Shown here in pieces: positions 16,035-24,617 of a stretch of DNA of 64,000 bases. The stretch is from JAFLCM01 sp964510955. GTDB lineage: Bacteria; Planctomycetota; Phycisphaerae; Phycisphaerales; UBA1924. The stretch is taken from the NCBI GenBank assembly GCA_964510955.1, contig CAZEDW010000007.1:61011-125010 (forward strand), written 5' to 3'. Position numbers and translations under genes: made by a program. Under the pieces are notes generated by a model that was not told where the DNA came from, did not search any database, and worked only from the letters and a program-made list of their open reading frames with translations. How positions within the stretch are numbered: position 1 is the first letter of the stretch; every line of letters begins with the position of its first letter.

Positions 16035-17473
16035 GATGACACCTCCGATCGATGCGCCGGGGCGCGCCCCAGCAGAAGCACGCCCGCGGCGGTGCCCGAG
16101 AGGGCCAGCCCGCACACCAGCAGGGCGGCGCGCGAGCCGGCCGGCTGCGCATCCACGACTGCCACCGGGACCGGGCGCATGAGGGGCACCTCGTCGCTGA
16201 ACTTCGGCTCGGGCCGCACCGCCGGCAGCGCCCGGCCGACGAACTCGATGGCCTGCTGCGCCGGGCTGAACAGCATCAGCCTGAGCGAGGGCTCCTTCTC
16301 CAGCAGGTTGTCGAAGAAGGTGGCGCTCTCGTGCACATAGTCGCCGACGCCGTCGCCGTCGCGGTCGAAGCCGGTGTAATCGCTCCAGAAGTTCCCACGC
16401 TCGCCCTTCCAGAAGCTGTTGGCGTCGAGGTTGCCCCGCCCCGAGACCGCGACCTGGTCGATGTTGTCGATGAAGTTGTTGCCGACGATCTCGTTGCCCC
16501 TTGCCGAAGGGAGGATGGTCATCCCCACGTCGTTGTAGGCCAGCGTGTTGCCCGAGATGTCGCCGGGCTGGGCCGTGGTGAAGGGCGAGCCGTCGATGTA
16601 TACGCCCGCGCGGTTCGCCGCGATGAGATTGCCCTGGACGCGGTACTTGTCCGTCTCTTTCAGCCCGATCCCGTAGCCGCTGGGGCCACGGTTGCGGAGC
16701 AGGCGGTTGGCCGTGATCTCCACGCCCGTGCTGTACATCAGGTAGACGCCGACGGAGTTGCCCGCGAACTCGTTCCCCGTGATGGTCACGCTGTCGCTGA
16801 ACATCAGGTGCAGGGCGTAGCGGCAGTTCCAGGCCGAGTTCCCGCGGACCACCACGCCGGTGGAGTACCACAGGATCGCGTCGCGCCCGTCGTGGATGGT
16901 GTTGCCCTCGACCACCGCGCGGTCGGCCCGCCACAGGCGCAGCCCGTCGCCGCGCCGGGCCACGTCCAGCGCCTTGCCGCCGATGCGGTTGCCCACGACG
17001 CGGCTGTCGGGCGACTCGCGAAGGTCGATCCCAAAAAGGATGTCCTCGAGCACGTTGTTCTCGATCGCCACGCGCGGGGCCGTGACGCGGACCGCGGCGT
17101 TCTCCTTCTCCAGGTCGATGCCCGTGTTGCGGATCGTGAACCCCCTGATGGTGACGCCCGGGGCCGTGATCTCGACGATGTCGCCGCTGCCCTCGCCGTC
17201 GATGATGACGGTCCCGCCGGCGACCAGCGAAAGCGGCTTGTCGATGCGGAGGTGCTCGCGGTACGTCCCGGCGGGCACGACCACGGTGTCGCCCGGTCCC
17301 GCCGCGCGGATGAGCCGGCCCAGGGGGCCCTCAGGGCGTGCGGGGGCGTCGGTGCGCACGCTCGTCGGCGCCGGGGCCTGGGCGTCCGGTCCTTCGTCGC
17401 CCGCGCCCGGAGCGCCCGAGCCGGCGCCCGCCAGCATCGCGGTCACCAGAAGATGCGCGGCTGCGGGGATCAC
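16031..17473 (-). CDS. nosD: NosD, periplasmic copper-processing beta-helix protein
   Basis: A 480-residue exported protein. After a signal peptide and a Pro/Ala-rich linker comes a right-handed parallel beta-helix built of NosD/CASH repeats (VVPAGTYREHL; GGTVIIDGEG; VRGNSAWN; ITGNEFAGN; GNEIVGNNFIDN). The typical C-terminal NosD region is present (GNFWSDYTGFDRDGDGVGD). A hydrophobic segment near the C-terminus (AALLVCGLALSGTAAGVLLL) may anchor it in the membrane. NosD delivers copper or sulfide from NosFY to NosZ. Overlaps the next and previous genes by ATGA. Confidence 0.92.
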   Translation of the reverse strand: MIPAAAHLLVTAMLAGAGSGAPGAGDEGPDAQAPAPTSVRTDAPARPEGPLGRLIRAAGPGDTVVVPAGTYREHLRIDKPLSLVAGGTVIIDGEGSGDIVEITAPGVTIRGFTIRNTGIDLEKENAAVRVTAPRVAIENNVLEDILFGIDLRESPDSRVVGNRIGGKALDVARRGDGLRLWRADRAVVEGNTIHDGRDAILWYSTGVVVRGNSAWNCRYALHLMFSDSVTITGNEFAGNSVGVYLMYSTGVEITANRLLRNRGPSGYGIGLKETDKYRVQGNLIAANRAGVYIDGSPFTTAQPGDISGNTLAYNDVGMTILPSARGNEIVGNNFIDNIDQVAVSGRGNLDANSFWKGERGNFWSDYTGFDRDGDGVGDYVHESATFFDNLLEKEPSLRLMLFSPAQQAIEFVGRALPAVRPEPKFSDEVPLMRPVPVAVVDAQPAGSRAALLVCGLALSGTAAGVLLLGRAPAHRSEVSS

Positions 17474-18147
17474 GCCGTCGCTCCGTTCTCACGGGCCGCC
17501 GGCGCGCCGAGGGCCAGCGGGCGGTACGCCCGCCGATGGAAATAGAACCCGATGACCACCAGCACCGCGCACGCGCAGGCGATCCAGAAGCCGGCGCCGA
17601 AGTCCGCGTAAGTCTTGAACTGCCCGATGCCTCCCTCTCCGAAGACCGTCGGGACGAAGGGTTTGACCGAGTTGGAGAGCGGTGCCTCGGGGTTCAGGTG
17701 CAGCCCGAACGCCCGCATCCAGAAGTACATGTCGCCGATGAAACCGAGCGGGAAGGTGACGGCGGGGACCGCCAGCAGCACCGCCCACTTGGTGTGCACC
17801 ATCGCCGCCCCCTCGACCAGCAGGAACATCGCGATGACCATCCAGACCGAGGCGGCCCGCTCGAAGGCGGCCGCTTCGCTGAGCGGGCGCATGCCGATGT
17901 AGTGGTTGAGCCCGTCGATCTCGCGGACGTCGCCGGCCAGGTTGTTCACATACGCGGTCAGGAAAAGCCCGTTGGGGTACTGCGGCGCCTCGAGTTCCAT
18001 GTGCCAGTACGGGAAGAAGATCGAGACCAGCAGCAGGACCCGCGCCACCATGAGCACCAGGGTCGGGGTGAGATAGCGCCACCGGTGCGCGCGGTACTCC
18101 TGCTCCGGGACCCGCGGGCCCAGTATCGATTGCGAGAAGCGTGACAT
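17470..18147 (-). CDS. Membrane protein of the nos cluster, function unknown
   Basis: A 225-residue protein with about four or five membrane segments (TLVLMVARVLLLVSIFFPYW; VWMVIAMFLLVEGAAMV; VLLAVPAVTFPLGFIGD; IACACAVLVVIGFYF). Conserved-looking polar residues include HxM and Trp/Tyr clusters near segment ends (YWHMELEAPQYP; MYFWMRAFGLHLNP). Proteins of this type are common between nosZ and nosD in clade II clusters; I do not know an experimentally proven role. Met/His content would fit copper or quinol interaction. It follows nosZ by 111 bases and overlaps nosD by four. Confidence 0.6.
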   Translation of the reverse strand: MSRFSQSILGPRVPEQEYRAHRWRYLTPTLVLMVARVLLLVSIFFPYWHMELEAPQYPNGLFLTAYVNNLAGDVREIDGLNHYIGMRPLSEAAAFERAASVWMVIAMFLLVEGAAMVHTKWAVLLAVPAVTFPLGFIGDMYFWMRAFGLHLNPEAPLSNSVKPFVPTVFGEGGIGQFKTYADFGAGFWIACACAVLVVIGFYFHRRAYRPLALGAPAARENGATA

Positions 18148-18258
18148 GTCGTGCTCCGTCTGAGAGTGCGTCGCGTTCTCTCCGGGAGGGGGATGAACGC
18201 GCAGGTGAGTTGAAGAACCCGCGCGAGCTCTCGCCCGCGCGGGACCGCATCGTCTGGA

Positions 18259-20397
18259 CTACCGGCCCGCGTCCGCCGTGGTCGGCGCCGCGCTCGGGGC
18301 GGTGGCGCCGGCGCCGGCCTTGGGCTTGATGTGCAGATAGCCCATCATTTCAAGGTGCAGCGCCGAGCAGAACTCGGTGCAGTAGTACGGGTAGGTTCCG
18401 GGTTTGTCGGCGGTGAACTTGAACTCCGCGTACTCGCCGGGCTCGAGCGACAGGTTGATGTTGTAGGCCCCGATGCAGAAGCCGTGGGTGGCGTCCTGGG
18501 CCGTCTCCATCGCCGTGATCCGCCAGGTGACCTCGTCGCCCTGGTTGATCTCAACGTGCTCGGGGGTGAAGTGGCTGCGCACGGCGGTCATGTTGACCGT
18601 CACCTTGTTGCCGTCGCGGGTGACGCCTTCGGAGCCCTTCTTGGGCGCGTTGGGGTCGAGCGACTGGGTGTGCGGGTTCCAGCCGACCTCGGGGTAGACC
18701 TTCCACGACTGCAGCTTGTCGGCCTTGATCATCTGGCAGTAGTGCGGCTCGCCCACGCCGATGGGCAGGTCGTACAGCACGGGCATGGTGGTGCCGGGCT
18801 GGGCGATGTCGAGCAGCTGGAAGTTCTGCGGGAGCAGAGGCCCGGTCGGCAGGAACCGGTCCACCGACCACTTGGACATCGAGATCAGGTAGTTCCCGTC
18901 CGGGCTGACGGTGTCGCCCTCGGCGGCGCACAGGTGCCCGATGTTGTACTGCACCGGGGTCTTCTGCACGAGCTTCCAGGGCTGCTCGGCGTGGAGGCTG
19001 GCGTATTCGCCGCCCAGGCTCCACCGCGCGACCGCCGAGTCAAGGAACAGCGACGTGTACGCGTAGCCCTTGTTGTCAAACTGGGTGTGCAGGGGCCCCA
19101 GGCCCAGCTCGACCTGCGCCTCCTTCACGGCGTCGAAGTTCAGCACCGGAACGCCGAACGAATCGGTCCCGGAGTAGTTCTTCGCCGCGATGGCCGCCTT
19201 GACCTTTTCGATCGAGTAGACGGTGACGTGCGGATCGAGCTTGCCCGCGACGACCATGTACTGCCCGTTGGGGGTCACGTCGACGCCGTGGGGGCTCTTG
19301 GGCTCGGGGGCGAAGAAAAGAATGCCGTCGGCGACGCTGGTGTCGATGGACAGGACGGGGAAGCCGTTGACCTTCTTGGCCTTGCCGGCCTTGAAGGCCG
19401 CCTCGGCCTTCTTCCAGTCGATGATGTGCAGGTAGTCCATGTCGCGCTTGCTGGCGCCGGCCTCGAACGGGGGGTTGCCCTTCTCCACCCCGCCGGTCGC
19501 CATCTCGGTGTTGAACGAGTTGATGAAGAAATACCCGTCGCTGGCGAGCTTGCCCGCGTCGGCGAGGTCCTGCCAGTAGGGGGGGAGCTCCAGGGCGAAC
19601 GAGTTGGCCTCGTCGATGCGTCCCTTGCTCCGGTCGAACTTCCACATCGTCACCATGCCGCGGTAGGACTTCTGATAGTCCGCGGGCAACGCGTACCCGT
19701 AGCCCAGGACGGTGGCGTACTGGCCGCCCTCGATGACGTAGTCGGTGTTCGGCGTGACGAACGCGGCGCCGTGGTCGCTGATCGTCAGCGGGTTCTTGAC
19801 GATCTGCTTGGTCTCCCAGTCGCGGAGGTCGATCACGCCCAGACGCGCGTTGGCCTTGTCGCCGATGAACAGGAACTGCCCGTCGTAGTCGCCCTTGGTC
19901 TCCGACAGCGCCGGGTGGTGCGTGTCGCCCCAGGCCACCAGCTTGCCGTTGATCTTCAGCGACTCCAGGACACGGTCGTGCTCGCCCGCGAAGCCGTAGC
20001 CTTGCCACGACTCCGGCGTGAACACAGAGATCGAGCGGAGCAGCCGCATGCTCGGCACGCCGATCGCGAACACCTGCCCGCTCTGGCCGCCCGACGAGAA
20101 CAGCACGTAGTCGTCGTGGCGCCCGCTGGGCGTGTAGGTCTTGGCGGCGGCGATCAGGTCATCGAGGTTGAGCTTCCGCTCGTTGGCGACCTTCGAGAGC
20201 TGCGCGGCCTGCTCGCCGGTCAGCTCGATGGGCTTGGCCTCTTCCTTGGGGGCGCGGCGCTTGCGGGTCTCCTGCGCTCCGGCCTCCATCGCCAGCGAGC
20301 ACGTCGCCGCGCACACCGCGGCGAGCATCAGCAGGCGACGGACGGACCCCAGGGGTCGGTCCCGGCCGGGGCTCGCGGTGCTTCGATGAGTCTTCAT
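18259..20397 (-). CDS. nosZ: Nitrous oxide reductase, clade II (NosZ)
   Basis: A 712-residue periplasmic copper enzyme that reduces N2O to N2. The N-terminal seven-bladed propeller holds the CuZ histidines, seen for example in GDTHHPALSE and SPHGVDVTPNG. The C-terminal cupredoxin domain carries the CuA site: Cys673, Cys677, His681 and Met684 in YCTEFCSALHLEMMGY, with HFTPEH and HGFC upstream. All expected ligands that I can check are present, so the enzyme should be active. The signal peptide (about residues 1-41) lacks a good Tat motif, which with the cluster layout points to clade II, Sec-exported NosZ. The upstream gene is a diheme cytochrome, its likely electron donor. Confidence 0.95.
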   Translation of the reverse strand: MKTHRSTASPGRDRPLGSVRRLLMLAAVCAATCSLAMEAGAQETRKRRAPKEEAKPIELTGEQAAQLSKVANERKLNLDDLIAAAKTYTPSGRHDDYVLFSSGGQSGQVFAIGVPSMRLLRSISVFTPESWQGYGFAGEHDRVLESLKINGKLVAWGDTHHPALSETKGDYDGQFLFIGDKANARLGVIDLRDWETKQIVKNPLTISDHGAAFVTPNTDYVIEGGQYATVLGYGYALPADYQKSYRGMVTMWKFDRSKGRIDEANSFALELPPYWQDLADAGKLASDGYFFINSFNTEMATGGVEKGNPPFEAGASKRDMDYLHIIDWKKAEAAFKAGKAKKVNGFPVLSIDTSVADGILFFAPEPKSPHGVDVTPNGQYMVVAGKLDPHVTVYSIEKVKAAIAAKNYSGTDSFGVPVLNFDAVKEAQVELGLGPLHTQFDNKGYAYTSLFLDSAVARWSLGGEYASLHAEQPWKLVQKTPVQYNIGHLCAAEGDTVSPDGNYLISMSKWSVDRFLPTGPLLPQNFQLLDIAQPGTTMPVLYDLPIGVGEPHYCQMIKADKLQSWKVYPEVGWNPHTQSLDPNAPKKGSEGVTRDGNKVTVNMTAVRSHFTPEHVEINQGDEVTWRITAMETAQDATHGFCIGAYNINLSLEPGEYAEFKFTADKPGTYPYYCTEFCSALHLEMMGYLHIKPKAGAGATAPSAAPTTADAGR

Positions 20398-20463
20398 GAT
20401 TCGTTCTCCGTATGTGAGAAAGGGAGCTCGCGGCCCGCACGGACCGCTCGGTCCCTGCTGTAG

Positions 20464-21390
20464 CTACTGGGCCGACGCCGAGGACGGCCGGTCCGCCTGG
20501 AGCGTCCGCAGATAGGAGATGATGTCGAGCAGGTCGTCGTCGCTCAGGGCGGGGTTGCCGCCTTTGGGCGGCATCTGGATGCCCGTGGTGTTCTTGGGGT
20601 CGGTGGGCCCGCGGCCCTGCTTGATGAAGGCCAGCAGGTCGTCGTCCTTGAGCGACTTGATGAAGTCGTTCTTCGCGAGCATCTTGCCGTTGCCCTTGAT
20701 GCCGGCGCCCTCGCGGCCGTGGCAGGCGATGCACGTCTGGTGGAACAGCTTGTTCCCGCTCAGGATGTACTCGGCCAGCTCCTTGTCGCCACCCGCCGCC
20801 GCCAGCGCCTGCTGCTTGTCATCGGCCGACATCACGACCACCGGAGCCGTCCACGCCGGCAGCGCGGGCATCCGGCGCGGGTCTTGAAGCCCCCGGAGAT
20901 ACATCACGACGTGGCGGATGTCCTCTTCCTTGAGCGAGTCGTTGCCTCCCTTGGGGGGCATGGCGACCTTCGTCGTGTTCAGCGGGTCGTTGACGGCGCG
21001 ACCCTTGGTGATGAACTCGGTCAGCGCCGCGTCGCTCCGGTCGCACACGAAATCGCTGTGCACCAGGTCCTTGCCCAGACCGCTCTTGCCCAGGCCCGAC
21101 CCCGAGTGGCACGCCGAGCACGAGACCTGGAACACGTCGCGTCCCTTGGACACCAGCTCCTTGTCCAGAACCGGCTCGGCCGGCAGCGCGCCCAGCCGCA
21201 GATGCCAGGGCGGAAGCGGGCGGGGCGTCAGCCATGTCATGGTCCGGGCCATGACGACGGTCGACAGGGCCTCAAGGCCCAGCCCCGCGGCCCCGACTCC
21301 CAGCGAAAGGGCCAGCGCGAGGACTTCATGGCCGGCGCGGCGTCCGGGGCGTGATTGGTCGTGGGTCGTGATGGTGGATGCGGTGCTCAT
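20464..21390 (-). CDS. Membrane-anchored diheme cytochrome c (electron donor to NosZ)
   Basis: A 308-residue protein with an N-terminal membrane anchor (about residues 22-47) and two tandem class I cytochrome c domains. Heme sites are CSACH (91-95) and CIACH (near 225). Axial methionines are likely in the repeated AMPPKGGND and QMPPKGGNP. It is the first gene of the nos run, 66 bases before nosZ, so electrons probably pass from the quinol pool through it to CuA. The start at 21390 is chosen because the nos promoter lies just upstream; the ORF reaches to 21513 across that promoter. Confidence 0.85.
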   Translation of the reverse strand: MSTASTITTHDQSRPGRRAGHEVLALALSLGVGAAGLGLEALSTVVMARTMTWLTPRPLPPWHLRLGALPAEPVLDKELVSKGRDVFQVSCSACHSGSGLGKSGLGKDLVHSDFVCDRSDAALTEFITKGRAVNDPLNTTKVAMPPKGGNDSLKEEDIRHVVMYLRGLQDPRRMPALPAWTAPVVVMSADDKQQALAAAGGDKELAEYILSGNKLFHQTCIACHGREGAGIKGNGKMLAKNDFIKSLKDDDLLAFIKQGRGPTDPKNTTGIQMPPKGGNPALSDDDLLDIISYLRTLQADRPSSASAQ

Positions 21391-21417
21391 GGCGTGTCCG
21401 GCTCGAGGGTCGCAACA

Positions 21418-21461
21418 ATCGATATCTAGATATTCATATCGATGATTCCTCGGCGTGTCAA
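21418..21461 (-). promoter_or_regulatory. Promoter of the nos operon with palindromic operator
   Basis: On the minus strand, a perfect TTGACA -35 (21456-21461) and TATGAA -10 (21433-21438) are separated by 17 bases. The inverted repeat ATCGATAT-10 bases-ATATCGAT (21418-21443) covers the -10 and the expected start. An inner palindrome ATATCTAGATAT (21422-21433) lies inside it. An operator here would block polymerase, which fits repression by one of the two Rrf2 proteins of the locus. No FNR/DNR-type TTGAT-N4-ATCAA box is seen. Confidence 0.6.
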
Positions 21462-21970
21462 CCGGTCCGGCGTCGAATAGTGGATATTTTTGTCGATATT
21501 GTGCCCTCTTCAATCCGAACGAAGCCTCTTCGGAGCAGGCGCGCGGAATCTGTTAGGGTAACAGTCACCGCATCGTGGGTGCTCAATGCGTCCGAGACAC
21601 GCCGCAGCCGCGCGAAGACACTGCGGCATTATCACGTGTCATCGCCACGCCGGAACACACGGAGCTTCCTGCGGAAAGGTCACCGCCCCGGGCCGGTTGG
21701 TGGTCACCGGGTGCGTCAGGCTTGTCTCCAACCGCCTCTTCAACTCGCCCGCGCTCGAAGCGCCGTGACGCAGTCAGTTCGTGCTCACGGTTGCCGTGCG
21801 CGGGCTCGCCGCCTTCACCGTGTCCGCACCGCAGGATCGGCCGCGGTGATGGGGAGGATGCGGCGCGAGGCCTTGTGAGACGCATGCAAGAAACACCGCG
21901 CCGAGTAATGCGCCCGGATGTTATGATGCCCCCGCCGTCCCGCGCGTCCGCGGGACAGAGGAGGGTCCTC
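21462..21970. other. Divergent intergenic region between the nos operon and the protease-like gene
   Basis: About 500 bases with no supported gene. The part next to the nos promoter (21475-21510) is AT-rich, with GGATATTTTTGTCGATATTG, and could hold further regulator sites. The plus-strand gene at 21971 must have its promoter in the remainder, where I see no clear boxes. Confidence 0.5.
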
Positions 21971-23287
21971 ATGCCACGTTCCGCGCTCGCCGGTGCCTTC
22001 ATGGTTCTCGCGTTATGTCTCGGCTGCCGGGCCGAATGGGCCGAGGTGACGCTGCGCGACGGGCGCCAGTTCGCGGGCGAGATCGCCGAGGAGACGCAGT
22101 ACAAGATTGTTCTCCGTGTCCGCGTGGGGAGCATGGAGACGCCGATGACGTTCGCGCAGTCGGATGTCAAGAAGATCGACCGCAAGGCCTCCTCGACCCC
22201 GGCGGGCAAACCGGCGCCGGGCGCCGGCGGTGCCGACAAGCCCGCCCAAAGCCCGGCGGACAAGCGACCCGACGCGCCTACCGGGGGGTTCGCCGTGGTC
22301 CCGCTCGACGACGAGTTCGGCGTGTACGTCACGGCACAGTTCGTGCAGGACGCCATCAAGCGCGCCAGGCAGGAGAAGGCCGAGGCCCTGATCTTCGAGG
22401 TCAACTCGCCCGGCGGCCTGGTCAAGGAGCTCGAGGCGGTGCGCGACGCGCTCGACGATGCCGAGCAAGACGCCGCCAACCCCAAGATCGGCTTCTATGT
22501 CCAGGAACAGGCCTTTTCGGCGGCCGCATTGCTCTGCCTCAGCAGCCGGAACTTCTACGTCGGCAAGGGCGCCCGCTTCGGCGCCGCGGTGGGCTGGTAC
22601 ACCAATGACACCGGCAAGACCGAGGTGGACGCCAAGTTCAACGCCGCGTTCGCCTCCAACTGGCGGGGGAGGGCCGAGAAGGTCGGGCGCCCCGGCATCC
22701 TCGTGGACGCCATGGTGCTGCTGGAAAAGGAAGTTTACGCCGACACATCGAAGAAGCCCTGGGAGCTCCATGATGCGCCCGCCGATGCGCTCCCCGACGC
22801 GGCGAACCCGTCACCCGCCCAGGGCGCCGGTCAGACGCCTGCGAAATGGAAGAAGCTCGACAGCAAGGACACCATCCTCGCGCTCACCGCCGACGAGGCC
22901 GCGAACGTCGGCGCCGTCGACGGGGTGGTGACCACCGCCGGCGAGGTCGCGCGCAAGCTCGGGGTGAGCAACTTCGACCGCGTCGCCTTCGACGGCGACC
23001 GCATGTGGAAGAACCACGCCGACGAGGTCGACCGCGACATCCGCCTCTGCCGCGACGCCCAGGAGAAAATCAAGGCCGCCGCCGACATGATGAAAGCGTC
23101 CAAGACCAAGAACGACGTGACCCAGAAGATCGGGCTGATGATCGGCTCCTTGCAGAAGATCCAGTCGCTGTACAAGATCAAGTCGCACGTTCGGAACTGG
23201 ATGATCCGCGAGGGCATCGATGAGGAGAGGATCTCCGACGTCATCACCCGCCTGAAGGAAGTGCAGCGCGAGGTCAAGAAGTCCTGA
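21971..23287 (+). CDS. Exported NfeD/ClpP-class serine protease-like protein
   Basis: A 438-residue protein exported by an N-terminal signal (ALAGAFMVLALCLGC, perhaps a lipoprotein). Residues about 20-70 are a beta-rich domain (VTLRDGRQFAGEIAEE). After a Pro/Ala linker comes a ClpP/crotonase-fold domain like that of NfeD proteases: FEVNSPGG, then the candidate nucleophile Ser in QAFSAAALLCL. The C-terminal 150 residues are charged and helical. The usual membrane and OB domains of NfeD are missing. GAGGAGGG stands just before the ATG, which fixes the start. Activity is not certain because the Lys of the dyad cannot be assigned with confidence. Confidence 0.65.
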   Translation: MPRSALAGAFMVLALCLGCRAEWAEVTLRDGRQFAGEIAEETQYKIVLRVRVGSMETPMTFAQSDVKKIDRKASSTPAGKPAPGAGGADKPAQSPADKRPDAPTGGFAVVPLDDEFGVYVTAQFVQDAIKRARQEKAEALIFEVNSPGGLVKELEAVRDALDDAEQDAANPKIGFYVQEQAFSAAALLCLSSRNFYVGKGARFGAAVGWYTNDTGKTEVDAKFNAAFASNWRGRAEKVGRPGILVDAMVLLEKEVYADTSKKPWELHDAPADALPDAANPSPAQGAGQTPAKWKKLDSKDTILALTADEAANVGAVDGVVTTAGEVARKLGVSNFDRVAFDGDRMWKNHADEVDRDIRLCRDAQEKIKAAADMMKASKTKNDVTQKIGLMIGSLQKIQSLYKIKSHVRNWMIREGIDEERISDVITRLKEVQREVKKS

Positions 23288-23480
23288 ACTGACGGGCCGA
23301 CGCGCCGAGAGCGCCCACCCCCAGTGCGCGCGCGATCGTTTGCCGGGTGCCGCCGTTGCCTCCTGACGCCGCACGCCGCGCCGGCCCTTCGCGCGGCGGA
23401 CGGAAATCCAAGCGTTTCCGCTATATTGGGGCCTGGTTTGAAAGGGATCGTGCGCGACCCCCGTTCGGGTTTCGTCAGCC

Positions 23481-24374
23481 ATGCCGAATCCGCTCCCCAT
23501 CCACCGAGACGACCACGGCGTCGTAACCCTCACCCTGCGCCAGGAAGGCAGGCCGGTGGTAGTGCTCGACTACGAGTTGCTGCGCGCGATCGGGGCCGCC
23601 CTCGATCAGATCGCGGCGTCGGCGCCCGCCGGGTTCGTGCTGGCGTCCGAGGGCCGCGTATTCATCGCCGGTGCCAACCTCGAAGAGATCATGCGGCTGT
23701 CCGACCAGGAGCTGCACGAATATCTCCGCTTCGGCCAGCGGGTCTTCGGCATGATCTCCAGGCTCGCCTGCACGTCCGTCGCCGCGGTGCACGGCGCGGT
23801 GCTGGGAGGCGGGCTTGAGATCGCGATGCACTGCGACGTGCTCATCGGTCTCGCGCCGCCCCCGCCCAAGCCCGACGCACCGGTAAGGCCCTACGCCGTC
23901 GGCCTGCCCGAGGCCGGGCTGAATATCTGCCCGGGCTGGGGCGGCACGAACATGCTGCCGGCCCGCGTTGACCCGGCCCGCGCCGTCGAAATGACCGCGA
24001 TGGGCCGCCCGTTCACCTGCCTTGACGCCAAGGAGACGGCGTTGTTCGCGGAACTCGTGCCCGATGCCCAGTACCTGCTCGCCCGGGCACGCGAGCTGGC
24101 GCGACGACCCAAGCAGGGGGGGCGAAACGGCGAGCCGGTCAACATCTCCAACACCGGCGACAAGGCGAAGGTGCGGGCCGCGGTCAACCAGCTCCGCATG
24201 AACGTGACCTTCAGCAGCGCCGCCGAGGCCGTGTTCACCTGCGTGCTGGCGGGGCTGGACAAGGGCTGGCAGGCGGCGCTGGACGCCGAGCGTGAAAACC
24301 TGGTCCGCCTCCGCAACAGCCCCGACGGCCGCGCGTCCATCCAGGCGTTTTTCGATAGGAGCAAGAAGGGCTGA
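23481..24374 (+). CDS. Enoyl-CoA hydratase/isomerase family protein
   Basis: A 297-residue crotonase-fold protein; such enzymes hydrate or isomerise enoyl-CoA in beta-oxidation. The oxyanion-hole regions are visible: FIAGANLEEI and VHGAVLGGGLEIAMHCD, followed by GLPEAGLNICPGWGGT with the catalytic-position Glu. The C-terminal segment is longer than in plain crotonases and ends in a helical region (AALDAERENLVRL) as in the N-terminal half of FadB/FadJ, but no dehydrogenase half is attached. It is followed by an acyl-CoA dehydrogenase and E1 subunits in the same direction, which suggests acyl-CoA degradation. Exact substrate is unknown. Confidence 0.85.
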   Translation: MPNPLPIHRDDHGVVTLTLRQEGRPVVVLDYELLRAIGAALDQIAASAPAGFVLASEGRVFIAGANLEEIMRLSDQELHEYLRFGQRVFGMISRLACTSVAAVHGAVLGGGLEIAMHCDVLIGLAPPPPKPDAPVRPYAVGLPEAGLNICPGWGGTNMLPARVDPARAVEMTAMGRPFTCLDAKETALFAELVPDAQYLLARARELARRPKQGGRNGEPVNISNTGDKAKVRAAVNQLRMNVTFSSAAEAVFTCVLAGLDKGWQAALDAERENLVRLRNSPDGRASIQAFFDRSKKG

Positions 24375-24617
24375 CGGAGGGAATCACGCCATCCCCGTGA
24401 TCCCACGGATCGCCGCCAAGGCGGCGCGGTCGGGCGGCGGGCCGCGTCCCCTGCCGGCTCGGACCGGGTCCCATATCGGGAAGTAAACCGTTTGACGGCT
24501 CTTCGAACCAGTCTACTTCCAGACCCGCGCAACGCAATTTTCTCTCGTTCCATCCCACCCATCGCCTCTCTCCGCCTACGCTCGCGGAACCAACCATCAC
24601 AACCACCGAGCACCCCG

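Noticed and set aside
18331..20463. A 710-codon open frame opposite nosZ
   Set aside because: It is antisense to nosZ. High GC makes long false frames; the translation has no domain.
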